Made by a program: the position numbers and the translations under genes. From positions 1 to 48,189 of the forward strand of contig JAEZWK010000019.1 in NCBI GenBank assembly GCA_023443045.1: a stretch of DNA of 48,189 bases. Direction: 5' to 3'. How positions within the stretch are numbered: position 1 is the first letter of the stretch; the number at the start of each line of letters is the position of its first letter. This stretch comes from Bacillota bacterium (lineage in GTDB: Bacteria > Bacillota_A > Clostridia > Tissierellales > Peptoniphilaceae). Of the stretch, positions 7,678 to 16,852 are shown in pieces. The notes under the pieces are model-generated. The model made no database searches and was not told where the DNA came from. It was given only the letters and a program-made list of their open reading frames with translations.

Positions 7678-9546
7678 TTACTCTTCTACTGTTAATAAAC
7701 TATTGTCGGTAAAATTGTCGTTATTTTCTTCCAAGATTTTTTTACCATTAAATATTTCCATAAATTCTTCTCCAGTTATGGTTTCTTTTTTAAGCAAGTA
7801 GTCTGAAATATAGTGTAATTTATCTATATTTTCTTTTAGAATTTCGATAGCTTTATTATGAGCTTTTTTAATTAAATCAATAACTGCCTGGTCTACATCT
7901 CTTAAAGTTCCTTCTGATGCATTAAAAGATGTATCACCACCTAAATATCTATTTGTTTGATGTGCAAGTTGTATCATATCAAAATCTTCATTCATTCCAA
8001 ACTGAGATACCATTCCACGAGCAATTTTTGTCATTCTTTCTATATCATTTGAAGCACCTGTTGTTTTGGAATTAAATACCAATTCTTCAGCTGCTCTTCC
8101 ACCTGCCAAAGTAACCATTTCATTAAAGAGATCTTTTTCGCTCATCAAGAATTTTTCTTCCGTATCAATTTGTAAAGTGTATCCTAATGCTCCTGAAGTT
8201 CTAGGAATGATTGTGATTTTTGCGACTGGAGCACTATTAGTTTGACATGCAGCAACTAATGCATGACCAACCTCATGATAACTGATGATTTTCTTTTCTT
8301 CAGAAGAGATAACCATACTTTTTCTTTCATAACCAGCAATAACAACTTCAACTGACTCTTCTATATCTTTTTGTATTACATAATCTCTATTTTCTCTAAC
8401 TGCTCTTAGAGCTGCTTCATTTATCATATTTGCTAAATCAGCACCACTAGCTCCTGCAGTCATAAGACCGATTGCTTTGTAGTCTATATCACCATCAGTT
8501 TTAACATTTCTAGCATGAACTTTTAATATTTCGATTCTACCATTTAAATCTGGTAATTCAACCGGAATCCTTCTATCAAATCTTCCAGGTCTCAAAAGTG
8601 CAGGATCCAAACTATCTGGTCTATTGGTAGCCGCTAAAATAACTATACCTTTTTTGCCATCAAATCCATCCATTTCAGACAATAATTGGTTTAATGTCTG
8701 CTCTCTTTCATCATTTCCTCCACCTATATATCCTTCTCTCTTCTTGCCGACTGTATCTATCTCATCTATGAACACAATACACGGCGCTTTTTCATTTGCT
8801 TGTTTAAATAAATCTCTAACTTTGGCAGCACCCATTCCGACAAACATTTCTATAAATTCTGAACCAGAAATACTAAAAAAAGGAACATTTGCTTCACCAG
8901 CAACAGCTTGGGCTAAAAGTGTTTTTCCTGTTCCAGGAGGTCCTACTAATAAAGCTCCCTTAGGTAATTTAGCTCCAATTCTAGCATACCTTTGAGGATT
9001 GTGAAGAAAAGAAACAATTTCTTTTAATGCATCCTTAGCTTCTTCCTGTCCGGCAACATCATTAAAAGTTTTTCCTGTACTAGCCTTCACATAAATTTTT
9101 GCGTTACTTTTTCCTAAACCAAATGCTCCAGAAGAGCCCATCTGTTTAGTGATAAATCTGCTCATTAACCTTCCTGCCAACAAGAATATTAATAGAGGAA
9201 TTATCCACCCCATTGCACTTGCTAAAAATCCTGGTGGCTCCTGAATTTGACTTCCAAATTTTATATCCTTATCTAGCATTAATTGTGTCAAATCTGGGTT
9301 ATCCCACAAACCAGTTTTATAAATTTGTTCTTTGCCATCTTCCTTAGCTATAAAAAGAATTTGATTCTCTTGCTTTTCAACTTCTGTTACCTTATTTTTC
9401 TCGATCATATCCAAAAAAGCTGAATAATCAACTTCTTTTATCTCTCTTGCTGTTATATATGGTATGATAATTAAATTCAGAAAAAAAAGTATAGCAATTA
9501 CCACTGAATAATATATTAATATTGACTTTTTTTGTTTATTCATCAT
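7678..9546 (-). CDS. ftsH: ATP-dependent zinc metalloprotease FtsH
   Basis: Membrane-anchored AAA protease for quality control of membrane and short-lived proteins. The 622-residue protein has two N-terminal membrane helices (about residues 10-30 and 105-125), Walker A GPPGTGKT, Walker B IVFIDEID, the second region of homology (ATNRPDSLDPALLRPGRFDRR, split across its conserved arginines) and zinc motif HEVGH in the C-terminal third. The length is normal. Start codons ATG-ATG at 9546/9543 follow AAAGGA and overlap the GTPase gene end. It is the last gene of the nrdI-nrdE unit. Confidence 0.97.
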   Translation of the reverse strand: MMNKQKKSILIYYSVVIAILFFLNLIIIPYITAREIKEVDYSAFLDMIEKNKVTEVEKQENQILFIAKEDGKEQIYKTGLWDNPDLTQLMLDKDIKFGSQIQEPPGFLASAMGWIIPLLIFLLAGRLMSRFITKQMGSSGAFGLGKSNAKIYVKASTGKTFNDVAGQEEAKDALKEIVSFLHNPQRYARIGAKLPKGALLVGPPGTGKTLLAQAVAGEANVPFFSISGSEFIEMFVGMGAAKVRDLFKQANEKAPCIVFIDEIDTVGKKREGYIGGGNDEREQTLNQLLSEMDGFDGKKGIVILAATNRPDSLDPALLRPGRFDRRIPVELPDLNGRIEILKVHARNVKTDGDIDYKAIGLMTAGASGADLANMINEAALRAVRENRDYVIQKDIEESVEVVIAGYERKSMVISSEEKKIISYHEVGHALVAACQTNSAPVAKITIIPRTSGALGYTLQIDTEEKFLMSEKDLFNEMVTLAGGRAAEELVFNSKTTGASNDIERMTKIARGMVSQFGMNEDFDMIQLAHQTNRYLGGDTSFNASEGTLRDVDQAVIDLIKKAHNKAIEILKENIDKLHYISDYLLKKETITGEEFMEIFNGKKILEENNDNFTDNSLLTVEE

Positions 9547-10603
9547 TTTTTCCTTTCTTTAACTTTAATATATTATCTTTAAAAGTCTTTATAAATCCAT
9601 CATCAATATTTGTGTTACCATTTTTCAAATATATTTTTAAAGATTTAATATAAGCTTCGACCAATAAATAAGTTACTGAAGCAGCTGTAGTACCATTTAT
9701 AAGTCCAGAAATAATAATACCAGCTCCTGGTATAAATTTTAATAGATTAGAACTAACGCTTCTTCCGATTAACTTTGCAGTTTCAGGCATAATAAAACTT
9801 GATAATAGGGCAGTTAGTTTATCCTTATTCTGAGAAATACCAAAAATTTTTGCGATGTGCAAAAACATAGTAACCTGTAACGGAACTAAAATCGGTGCAT
9901 CACTATATGGAATGGGGGCAAAACCAACTCCAAACGTAGCACCTATATATGTTTTAGACCATCTTCTAGCTAACTTTACCTTTAAATCCAGATTATATTC
10001 CTGTGCAGAAATGAAAGTTTCTTGTTTTTTAATAGAAAGTTCTTTTATTGTATTTTCTAATAATAAATCAATACCAAAAGCCTTAATTACATTATTTTCC
10101 AGCAAATAAAAATCTCTCGCTAAAATATTTAAAATGGCTACCGATTTTAGGTTCATCTTCTTTATTTCTTCAGCAAGGCGTATAGAATTTGTCCCCACAG
10201 TTTGTGATATCACTATTATAACTGGAATAGTATCGGAAATACTATTTATAAAATTTATTTCATCCTCTTCTATTCTATTGCCTGAACTGTTAATAACATA
10301 CCACATGATATCAACATTTTGCTTATTTATAGTTCTTTTAGAGTCGGATTTAATTTTTTTATAATTATCACTTAATGTATAACCAATAGTATCAATTATT
10401 TTTAATTTTCCACCTAGAGCAGAATACACTTTTGTTTGCTCGGTAACGGGTAAACCCACCCTGTCTTCTGGAGTCTCTTCAATTAAATTCTTAAATACTG
10501 TCTTTATAAGAGTAGATTTCCCGGACCCACTTTTCCCAGAAACTAAGATAGTTGTCTCCAAAAAGTCTATATTTTCATTTAATAAATTTTTTATATTGTC
10601 CAT
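9536..10603 (-). CDS. GTPase with C-terminal DUF697-like membrane domain
   Basis: About 355 residues. The N-terminal half is a G domain: P-loop SGKSGSGKSTL, a switch motif DTIGY and hydrophobic strands. An NKxD motif is not obvious; ISQT sits where G4 is expected, so nucleotide specificity is uncertain. The C-terminal half has glycine-rich hydrophobic helices (GATFGVGFAPIPYSDAPILVPLQ and LLKFIPGAGIIISG, among others), like the DUF697 part of YcjF/Era-like GTPases. I use ATG 10603; an in-frame TTG at 10630 is possible. TATAAT lies only ten bases before the ATG. It overlaps ftsH, hinting at a membrane-stress role, which is inference. Confidence 0.75.
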   Translation of the reverse strand: MDNIKNLLNENIDFLETTILVSGKSGSGKSTLIKTVFKNLIEETPEDRVGLPVTEQTKVYSALGGKLKIIDTIGYTLSDNYKKIKSDSKRTINKQNVDIMWYVINSSGNRIEEDEINFINSISDTIPVIIVISQTVGTNSIRLAEEIKKMNLKSVAILNILARDFYLLENNVIKAFGIDLLLENTIKELSIKKQETFISAQEYNLDLKVKLARRWSKTYIGATFGVGFAPIPYSDAPILVPLQVTMFLHIAKIFGISQNKDKLTALLSSFIMPETAKLIGRSVSSNLLKFIPGAGIIISGLINGTTAASVTYLLVEAYIKSLKIYLKNGNTNIDDGFIKTFKDNILKLKKGKNDE

Positions 10604-10634
10604 AATTAGATTATACCCAAAAAATAACAAAAAA

Positions 10635-11372
10635 CTATTTAGCTATAAAATTAATTATGCATATCTCTCTTGGATTAAAAAGTCTAGGAATAATATATTT
10701 TTTTGTAGTAATTCCTGTGCTTACAATCATACTTTGGTCAAATTTCAATTGGTACAATCCTTTTGTGTATTTTGGGAAAAAACCTTGACGCGGAGCAAAA
10801 AGTCCTCTTCCAAAAATTCTTATTTGACCACCGTGCGCATCTCCTGAAAGTACTAGATCAAAATTAGTTTTTACATATCTTTTATGCTGGTGAGGTTCGT
10901 GTGAAATCAATATATTATACAATTCTTGATCCAACGAATCATTATAACTAGATATTTTATTTTCAAAATTTTCTATACCAAAAGTTGAATCATCAACTCC
11001 ATAAATTTTTATATTCTCATTGACTTTTATCGGATTTTTGGTTAAATAATTTCCAAACAAACTTATTTTTTTAACCTTATCTAAATTTTTCTTAGATGAC
11101 TCATGATTTCCTAAAACAAAATTAATATTACTAAATTTATTTTTTAAAAATTGTAAAAAAGTGAAAATATCTTCATTTTCGATTTTAGAATCGATTATAT
11201 CTCCTCCTAGAATCACATTATCAATATCTTGTAATTTATCTAATATATAGTAATCATTAGAGTCTATAGATGAATGAATATCACTTATAAAAAGTATTTT
11301 AGTATTTTTATAAATCTTTTTACTAGTTATAAAATAATTAGAGATAGATAATTTATTGTCTAAACCGAACAA
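10635..11372 (-). CDS. metallophosphoesterase (YkuE/calcineurin-like)
   Basis: A 245-residue calcineurin-like phosphoesterase. Metal-binding motifs occur in order: FISDIHSS, GGDIIDSK, LGNHES, SHEPHQHKR and SGDAHGGQ. The C-terminal part (RIFGRGLFAPRQGFFPKYTKG) matches YkuE-like members, which act on lipid or cell-wall-linked phosphates; the substrate here is unknown. The start is probably TTG 11372, overlapping the end of nrdE. No N-terminal signal or Tat motif is seen, unlike B. subtilis YkuE. Confidence 0.85.
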   Translation of the reverse strand: MFGLDNKLSISNYFITSKKIYKNTKILFISDIHSSIDSNDYYILDKLQDIDNVILGGDIIDSKIENEDIFTFLQFLKNKFSNINFVLGNHESSKKNLDKVKKISLFGNYLTKNPIKVNENIKIYGVDDSTFGIENFENKISSYNDSLDQELYNILISHEPHQHKRYVKTNFDLVLSGDAHGGQIRIFGRGLFAPRQGFFPKYTKGLYQLKFDQSMIVSTGITTKKYIIPRLFNPREICIINFIAK

Positions 11373-13468
11373 GATTCACACACTTCCACTTTTAACTTTT
11401 GAGTTCTTGTATAATACAATGTCTTTATTCCTTGATAATGTGCATACAAATAAAGTCTAGATAATTCTCTAGTTGTTACATCAGATGTTATACATAATTC
11501 AAATGATATACCCTGGTCTACATGTTTTTGAGCAGTAGCTATAACATCTATAACTTTCATTTTATCCATTGTATAAGCACTTTCGTACATAAAACCACAA
11601 GTATCTGCATTAGGCATTGGAAAATAAGTTTTACTATTTCCATAAGTTCTTTCTTCTATCAATTGTTTTATTGGAGTAATAGAAGGAGTAGCACTCATAA
11701 CATATCCTATACTACCATTTGGAGCAATAGCTAAACGGTGTGAATTATAGAGTCCAAATTCCATAACTGAATTTTTTAAGTTTTGCCAATCTTCATCTGT
11801 TGGAATATAAATATCTTTAAAAATCTCCTTTACTTTTTCAGTTTTAGGATATATTGCTCCTCTATTATCAAAATATGATCCATCTTTATACTTTGATTCT
11901 TCAAATCCATCAAAAACTAGACCCGTTTCTTTGGCTTTGTTATTTGAATGAACTAATGAATAATAATTAACCATATTAAAAAATGCATCAACCAAATCTA
12001 AATCTTCCTCAGATCCATATGCAATATAATTTTCTGCAATAAAGCCATGATGATTCATAATTCCAAAACCAACACTTCTCATCAATTTGTTTGCTTTACT
12101 AATTGCAGGAATATGCTTTAAATCGGTTTTTTCCGCAACAGAATTCATCAGATCCATAGCAGCAAATACAGTTTCTTTTATAGAATTATGCTTAATCATA
12201 TTTGCCATATTGCCACTAGAAAGATTGCAAGAAATATCTTTTCCTATCACATCTTCATCTCTTTTATGATAGTCTGCATATTTGCTAAGTATACTTGGCT
12301 GCAAAACTTCGCTACATAAATTTGAAAATTTAACTTTGTCCTTTAAAGGATTTTGTCTATTCACATTATCTGAAAACATTAAATATGGATATCCACTTTC
12401 TCCCTGTAAACCAGCAATTGCATCTAATAATTTTCTTGGATTTATACGACGCTTCATTACATTTGGATTTTCTACCCATTCATCATAATATTTATCTATC
12501 TCGATTGCCATATCTCCAAAATTATTATTATATTCTTGCTCTATGCTATGAGGATAAAATACATACATATCCTTATCTTCTCTAGCTAACTCGATAAATT
12601 TATCAGGAATTACAACTCCCATAGATAATGTTTTTAATCTTATATCATCATCTGCATTTAATTTCTTTGTATTTAAAAAATCTTCAATATCTGCATGAAA
12701 AATATTCAAATAAACAGCGCCTGCTCCAGGTCTTTGTCCCATTTGATCAGCATATCTAAAAGCATTGTCTAACAATTTACAAACACCAACAACACCTTTT
12801 GCTACATTTTTAATTCCCTTTATACTCTCACCTTTGGCTCTTAAATTCGACAAATGGATAGATACTCCTCCACCAATTTTGCTTAACTGCATCGAAAATT
12901 CTAGAACTCTTGAAATATCATTTAAAGAATCTCCACATTCCAATAAAAAACAAGATACAAATTCTCCTCTTTTTTTACGAGCAGTATTTAATAAAATTGG
13001 TGTTGCTGGAGTAAAATCTTGTAAAATTAGTCTTTCAACTAATTCCATTGCTTTTTTAGGATCTCCATCAGCATGATATAAACTTGTTGCTGCAAGTCTA
13101 TCTTCATATCTTTCCAAAAAAACTTTTTTATCATTACTCTTCAAAGCATAGTCATTATAAAACTTAAAAGCTCCCATATAACTTGGGAATCTAAATTTAT
13201 ATTGATAAGCTTTATCATAAACTTTTTTTATATCCTCAAAACTGTACTGATCCAGAAAGTCTGATTCATAATAATTGTTTTTTACCAAATAATTTAATTT
13301 TTCTTCCAATGAATGAAAAAATTGTGTTTTTTTATTAACCTCATTAACAAAATAACTATAAACTGCTTCTTTATCTTTATTTAAATCTACTATCTCTCCA
13401 TTTTCATTTACAATTTCACTATTTTTAATTATCCAATCAGGAATAAATACTTTATCTTTTTCTTCCAT
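11360..13468 (-). CDS. nrdE: class Ib ribonucleotide reductase alpha subunit NrdE
   Basis: Reduces ribonucleotides to deoxyribonucleotides. About 702 residues. Catalytic features: the substrate-binding cysteine in SCFLLECGDS, NLCSEVLQP with the radical cysteine and glutamate, a tyrosine-rich C-terminal region (TLYYTRTQKLKVE) and the terminal CESC redox pair. ATG 13468 follows GGAGA and is preferred to GTG 13474. NrdI overlaps its start, and the unit is headed by two NrdR boxes. The radical-generating partner nrdF is not next to it nor elsewhere in this window. Confidence 0.94.
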   Translation of the reverse strand: MEEKDKVFIPDWIIKNSEIVNENGEIVDLNKDKEAVYSYFVNEVNKKTQFFHSLEEKLNYLVKNNYYESDFLDQYSFEDIKKVYDKAYQYKFRFPSYMGAFKFYNDYALKSNDKKVFLERYEDRLAATSLYHADGDPKKAMELVERLILQDFTPATPILLNTARKKRGEFVSCFLLECGDSLNDISRVLEFSMQLSKIGGGVSIHLSNLRAKGESIKGIKNVAKGVVGVCKLLDNAFRYADQMGQRPGAGAVYLNIFHADIEDFLNTKKLNADDDIRLKTLSMGVVIPDKFIELAREDKDMYVFYPHSIEQEYNNNFGDMAIEIDKYYDEWVENPNVMKRRINPRKLLDAIAGLQGESGYPYLMFSDNVNRQNPLKDKVKFSNLCSEVLQPSILSKYADYHKRDEDVIGKDISCNLSSGNMANMIKHNSIKETVFAAMDLMNSVAEKTDLKHIPAISKANKLMRSVGFGIMNHHGFIAENYIAYGSEEDLDLVDAFFNMVNYYSLVHSNNKAKETGLVFDGFEESKYKDGSYFDNRGAIYPKTEKVKEIFKDIYIPTDEDWQNLKNSVMEFGLYNSHRLAIAPNGSIGYVMSATPSITPIKQLIEERTYGNSKTYFPMPNADTCGFMYESAYTMDKMKVIDVIATAQKHVDQGISFELCITSDVTTRELSRLYLYAHYQGIKTLYYTRTQKLKVEVCESCSV

Positions 13469-13835
13469 TTTCACTCTCCATAAATTTATCTAAAAATATT
13501 CTAGCAGTTTCCCTTTCGTGTTCAAAACCGCTTCCTTCAAACTTAACAATACTTTTTATGCCATAAATCTGCTCTATCTTTTCACCAGCAACTGCAAAAT
13601 TTTCTCCCCAATTCTTGTTGCCTCCACAAGCTACTCCTATCACACTCTTATAATATTTTCTTAAAAATTTAACCGTTTCTATAGGAATTTCACCAAATCC
13701 AAAACATCTTGTGACTAAAAAAAATAAATCCTCTTTTGGTTCTAACATAAAATCATTCACATCTATGGCTTTATATCCTAAACTCTCAGCAAATTTTTTT
13801 CCCATCCCTGTCAATGAATCATAAATAATTATCAT
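13452..13835 (-). CDS. nrdI: NrdI, flavodoxin-like RNR activator
   Basis: Flavodoxin-fold protein that supplies oxidant for assembling the manganese-tyrosyl radical of NrdF. The 127-residue protein has an FMN phosphate loop (YDSLTGMGKKFAE), FLVTRCFGFGEIP and VACGGNKNWGENFA, the last typical of NrdI. GAGGT precedes the ATG. It overlaps nrdE. Its presence marks the reductase as class Ib and implies an NrdF elsewhere in the genome. Confidence 0.95.
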   Translation of the reverse strand: MIIIYDSLTGMGKKFAESLGYKAIDVNDFMLEPKEDLFFLVTRCFGFGEIPIETVKFLRKYYKSVIGVACGGNKNWGENFAVAGEKIEQIYGIKSIVKFEGSGFEHERETARIFLDKFMESENGRKR

Positions 13836-13846
13836 AATAACCTCAT

Positions 13847-13894
13847 ATACAATATATTGTGTATTACCAAAATATATTATACATCATATTGTGC
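13847..13894 (-). promoter_or_regulatory. paired NrdR boxes upstream of nrdI
   Basis: Two 16-bp sites match the NrdR consensus (ACACAATATATTGTGT type): ATACAATATATTGTGT at 13847-13862 and ATACATCATATTGTGC at 13879-13894. Their starts are 32 bp apart, the three-helical-turn spacing known for NrdR pairs. A minus-strand TATAAT (13876-13881) overlaps the upstream box. The zinc-finger/ATP-cone repressor NrdR would thus control the unit; nrdR is not in the window. Confidence 0.85.
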
Positions 13895-13896
13895 AA

Positions 13897-13919
13897 AATA
13901 AAAAGAGGCTTAGCCTCTA
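13897..13919 (-). terminator. terminator after coiled-coil gene
   Basis: AGAGGCT / AGCCTCT stem followed on the minus strand by TTTTTATTTT, ending the exoA-htrA-coiled-coil unit just before the nrdI promoter region. Confidence 0.88.
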
Positions 13920-14333
13920 TTTATTTTTATTTTCTTCAATTTTTTTATTTATTTCAATCTTTTCTTCTTCAGCTTTTATAGTTTTTTGTAAAATTTCTAA
14001 CTCTTCATCATATCTAGAAACTATCGAAACTTTCTTTTCTTCTGATTCTTGAATTTTTGATTCATTTTCTTTTACAAGTGTTATAAATGTTTCAAACTGA
14101 GGATTAACTAACCCCTTTTCTCTCATTTCATCAATTTTTCCGTAGATGTATGACCCCATTTTTCTAAAAACTTCATCATTGTCATCTTTAAAATCAGTTA
14201 TTTCTTTATCTAGTGCTTTTAAAAGCACATCTCTTTTTTCTTCTAATTCTGCAATATGTTTTTTTGCCTCTTTAATTTTCTTTTCTTCTGGACTTTTGCT
14301 AAAACTAATTCCTAAATCATCAAATAATCCCAT
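13917..14333 (-). CDS. hypothetical coiled-coil protein, 138 aa
   Basis: Highly charged, Lys/Glu-rich and almost wholly helical by composition, with heptad-like patterns at about residues 15-50 and 85-138. There is no signal peptide or membrane segment, so probably cytoplasmic. The N-terminus MGLFDDLGISFSKSPEEKK resembles small flotillin- or phage-shock-associated coiled-coil proteins only in a general way. GGAGGG precedes the ATG, and it sits nine bases after htrA in the same unit. I do not recognise the family. Confidence 0.75.
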   Translation of the reverse strand: MGLFDDLGISFSKSPEEKKIKEAKKHIAELEEKRDVLLKALDKEITDFKDDNDEVFRKMGSYIYGKIDEMREKGLVNPQFETFITLVKENESKIQESEEKKVSIVSRYDEELEILQKTIKAEEEKIEINKKIEENKNK

Positions 14334-14342
14334 GTTACCCTC

Positions 14343-15560
14343 CTAATTCAATTTTAAATCAATTTCTTGAGTTTTACCATCCCTTAATATTTTAACTAAT
14401 ATACTATCATTGTTTTTATATCTAATAATTTGAGTTAAAACACTATCAGTAGAGATGATTTTATTTCCATTTATTTCTAATATTATATCATTTATTTTTA
14501 GTCCTGCATACTCTGCAAGAGAATTTTTTTCTACTTTTAAAATTATAGCTCCATAATCTAAATCATTTACCAATTGTATATGTTTTTTATATATAACATA
14601 ATCAGCAATTTGTAGTCCTAGACTAGTTTTTTGAGCATCTTTGTTTTCTAATATAGAATGCATAATTTCTTTTGCTGTATTTATAGGAATTGCGAATCCT
14701 AAACCTTCTGTTGTTTGACCAGAAATTTTTATCGTATTAATACCAATCAACTCACCCTTATCATTAAGTAATGGACCACCTGAATTTCCTTGGTTAATAG
14801 CAGCATCAGTTTGAAGCAAATTTTCTACTATATTATTATTATTTGTCTGAATCTTTCTATTCACTCCTGAAATAACTCCAGCAGTCACACTTCTAGAAAG
14901 TGTAAGACCTAATGGATTGCCAATTGCTATAGCGGTTTGTCCGATAACTACATCATCTGAATCACCTAATTCCACGGGAGTAAGACCAGATTTATTAATC
15001 TTTATTACTGCTAAATCTAAATTTTTATCGTGCCATATCACCTCGGCATCCTCAGATGAATCATCAGATAATACAACTTTTATACTTTTCGCTTTTCCAT
15101 CCAAAATAACGTGTGAATTTGTCAAAATATATCCATCTCTATCTACAATAACACCTGAACCTGTTCCACCACTTTCTACTACCCCAAAAATAGTTTCTAA
15201 ATTTTGAGTAGATACAATACCAACTACAGATGGCATGACTTTGAGTGCAACATTTGAAACAACCCCATAATCGCTCTTAGGCGTTATATTGTAGACTTGA
15301 TTATTAGATACTTCATAATTATTTTTTAGATTACTATCATATATGTAACTACCTAATAAACCGCCAGCTACGGATACAAAAAATAGAGTGAGCGCTAGCA
15401 AAAAAGCACCAAATCTATTTTTCTTTTTGACTTTGTACTCAGTAAAAACTGTATTTTGTCTTTCTTTTTTTCTTTCTTCACGAGAAGATCTTCTAAAAGC
15501 TCTTTCCTCTCTAATTTGTCTTCTTAATTCATCAACATCTCTTTCAGAATATTCACGCAT
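14343..15560 (-). CDS. HtrA/DegP-like serine protease
   Basis: Membrane-tethered trypsin-like protease of envelope quality control, about 405 residues. Layout: charged cytoplasmic N-terminus rich in Arg/Glu, one membrane helix near residues 50-72, protease domain with histidine in TNSHVI, aspartate in KNLDLAVIKI and serine in QGNSGGPLL, then a C-terminal PDZ domain (AGLKINDIILEINGNKI). ATG 15560 is preceded by AAAGGCGG; an in-frame GTG 18 bases earlier lies upstream of that site. It follows exoA and precedes the coiled-coil gene. Confidence 0.94.
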   Translation of the reverse strand: MREYSERDVDELRRQIREERAFRRSSREERKKERQNTVFTEYKVKKKNRFGAFLLALTLFFVSVAGGLLGSYIYDSNLKNNYEVSNNQVYNITPKSDYGVVSNVALKVMPSVVGIVSTQNLETIFGVVESGGTGSGVIVDRDGYILTNSHVILDGKAKSIKVVLSDDSSEDAEVIWHDKNLDLAVIKINKSGLTPVELGDSDDVVIGQTAIAIGNPLGLTLSRSVTAGVISGVNRKIQTNNNNIVENLLQTDAAINQGNSGGPLLNDKGELIGINTIKISGQTTEGLGFAIPINTAKEIMHSILENKDAQKTSLGLQIADYVIYKKHIQLVNDLDYGAIILKVEKNSLAEYAGLKINDIILEINGNKIISTDSVLTQIIRYKNNDSILVKILRDGKTQEIDLKLN

Positions 15561-15579
15561 AAAAATTCCGCCTTTCACA

Positions 15580-16332
15580 TTAATTGATAATTAACTCCAC
15601 GGGACAATGGTCACTACCTAAAATGTGATCATGAATTTTTGCTTCTTGGAGTCTTTCTTTTAAGTCAGGACTTACAATTACATAATCAATTCTCCAACCT
15701 ATATTTCTATCTCTGGATTTTGCAAAATAGCTCCACCAAGTATAAATGTTTTCTCTATCTGGATAAAAATATCTAAAAGTGTCTATGAACCCAACATCCA
15801 TCAATTCTTGGAATTTTCCTCTTTCATGGTCTGTAAAACCAGCGTTCATCCTATTTTGTGATGGATTTTTCAAATCTATTTCTTTATGAGCTACATTTAG
15901 ATCACCACAATAAATAACACCTTTTTTATTATTTAATTCCAATAAATATTCGCGCATTCTATCTTCAAAATTCATTCTAAATGGAATTCTAGATAAATCT
16001 CTTTTAGAATTTGGAACATAACAGTTAACAAAATAAAAATCATCAAATTCTAATTCTAAAATTCTTCCTTCGTTATCATCAAAAAAATCAATTCCACTTC
16101 GTCTAACATTTATAGGCTGTTTTTTTGTAAAAACGGCAGTCCCACTATAACCTTTTTTTTCTGCTTGGTGCCAATATTGAAAATATCCAGGCAATTCTAT
16201 ATCTACTTGACCAACTTGACACTTTGTTTCTTGTATACAAAAAATATCTGCATCTAATTCATTAAAATAATCTAAAAATCCTTTTGTAATAGCGGCTCTT
16301 ATGCCATTTACATTCCAACTAATTATCTTCAT
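15580..16332 (-). CDS. exoA: exodeoxyribonuclease III (AP endonuclease)
   Basis: Repairs abasic sites in DNA. The 250-residue exonuclease-endonuclease-phosphatase fold protein has all family motifs: SWNVNGIRAA, IQETKCQ, GDLNVAHKEID, WRIDYVIVS and the terminal GSDHCPVEL. ATG 16332 follows AAGGAGG; a TTG start 27 bases upstream is rejected because it would include that site. It appears to be first in the unit that continues into htrA. Confidence 0.96.
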   Translation of the reverse strand: MKIISWNVNGIRAAITKGFLDYFNELDADIFCIQETKCQVGQVDIELPGYFQYWHQAEKKGYSGTAVFTKKQPINVRRSGIDFFDDNEGRILELEFDDFYFVNCYVPNSKRDLSRIPFRMNFEDRMREYLLELNNKKGVIYCGDLNVAHKEIDLKNPSQNRMNAGFTDHERGKFQELMDVGFIDTFRYFYPDRENIYTWWSYFAKSRDRNIGWRIDYVIVSPDLKERLQEAKIHDHILGSDHCPVELIIN

Positions 16333-16377
16333 AAATCCTCCTTGAAATATAATACCCAAAAAAATATCTTATTAATC

Positions 16378-16426
16378 TTGACAAAAAATAAAAAAATAGT
16401 TAATATGAAATTGAAAATGATTTTCA
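16378..16426 (+). promoter_or_regulatory. zinc operon promoter with Zur/Fur-type box
   Basis: TTGACA (16378-16383), 17-bp spacer, TAATAT (16401-16406). A perfect 7-1-7 palindrome TGAAAATGATTTTCA (16412-16426) covers the expected transcription start. This is the Fur-family operator architecture. Autorepression by the regulator encoded just downstream is the simplest reading. Confidence 0.85.
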
Positions 16427-16444
16427 TTTTAAAAAGGGGTTACA

Positions 16445-16852
16445 ATGTCACAAAAATCATATAACACTGAACAAAAAAGAATTATCGATGAATACATCCA
16501 GAAAAATGATGATTTTTCGTGCGAAGATATTTTAAATTATCTAATAAAGAATAATTTAAAAGTAAGTATGCCTACAGTCTACAGATATATATCAAAACTA
16601 AGTAATGAAAATGTACTTTTATCTGTTCACATGGGTGGAAAAAAAATCTATAGAAAAAATAATCAAAATCTCGGATACGCAACACTGAGATGTAAAATCT
16701 GTGGAAAATGTGAAATTTTGAATTGCACAGACTTAGAACATTTTTCTAAACATTTGTTTAAACACCATAATTTTTCACTCGATATTTCAAATTTAGTGCT
16801 CTATGGGGTTTGTAGTGATTGTAACAAAAAAAATCAAAAGGAGAATATATGA
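16445..16852 (+). CDS. zur: Fur-family metalloregulator, probably Zur
   Basis: A 135-residue repressor: winged helix at about residues 1-80 (recognition region VSMPTVYRYISKLSNEN) and a dimerisation domain with two CxxC zinc knuckles (CKICGKC and CSDCNKK). The usual regulatory histidine cluster is reduced (KHLFKHHNF). It heads the znuACB operon, overlapping znuA by four bases, and a 7-1-7 palindrome lies at the promoter, so zinc sensing is much more likely than iron or peroxide sensing. Confidence 0.9.
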   Translation: MSQKSYNTEQKRIIDEYIQKNDDFSCEDILNYLIKNNLKVSMPTVYRYISKLSNENVLLSVHMGGKKIYRKNNQNLGYATLRCKICGKCEILNCTDLEHFSKHLFKHHNFSLDISNLVLYGVCSDCNKKNQKENI

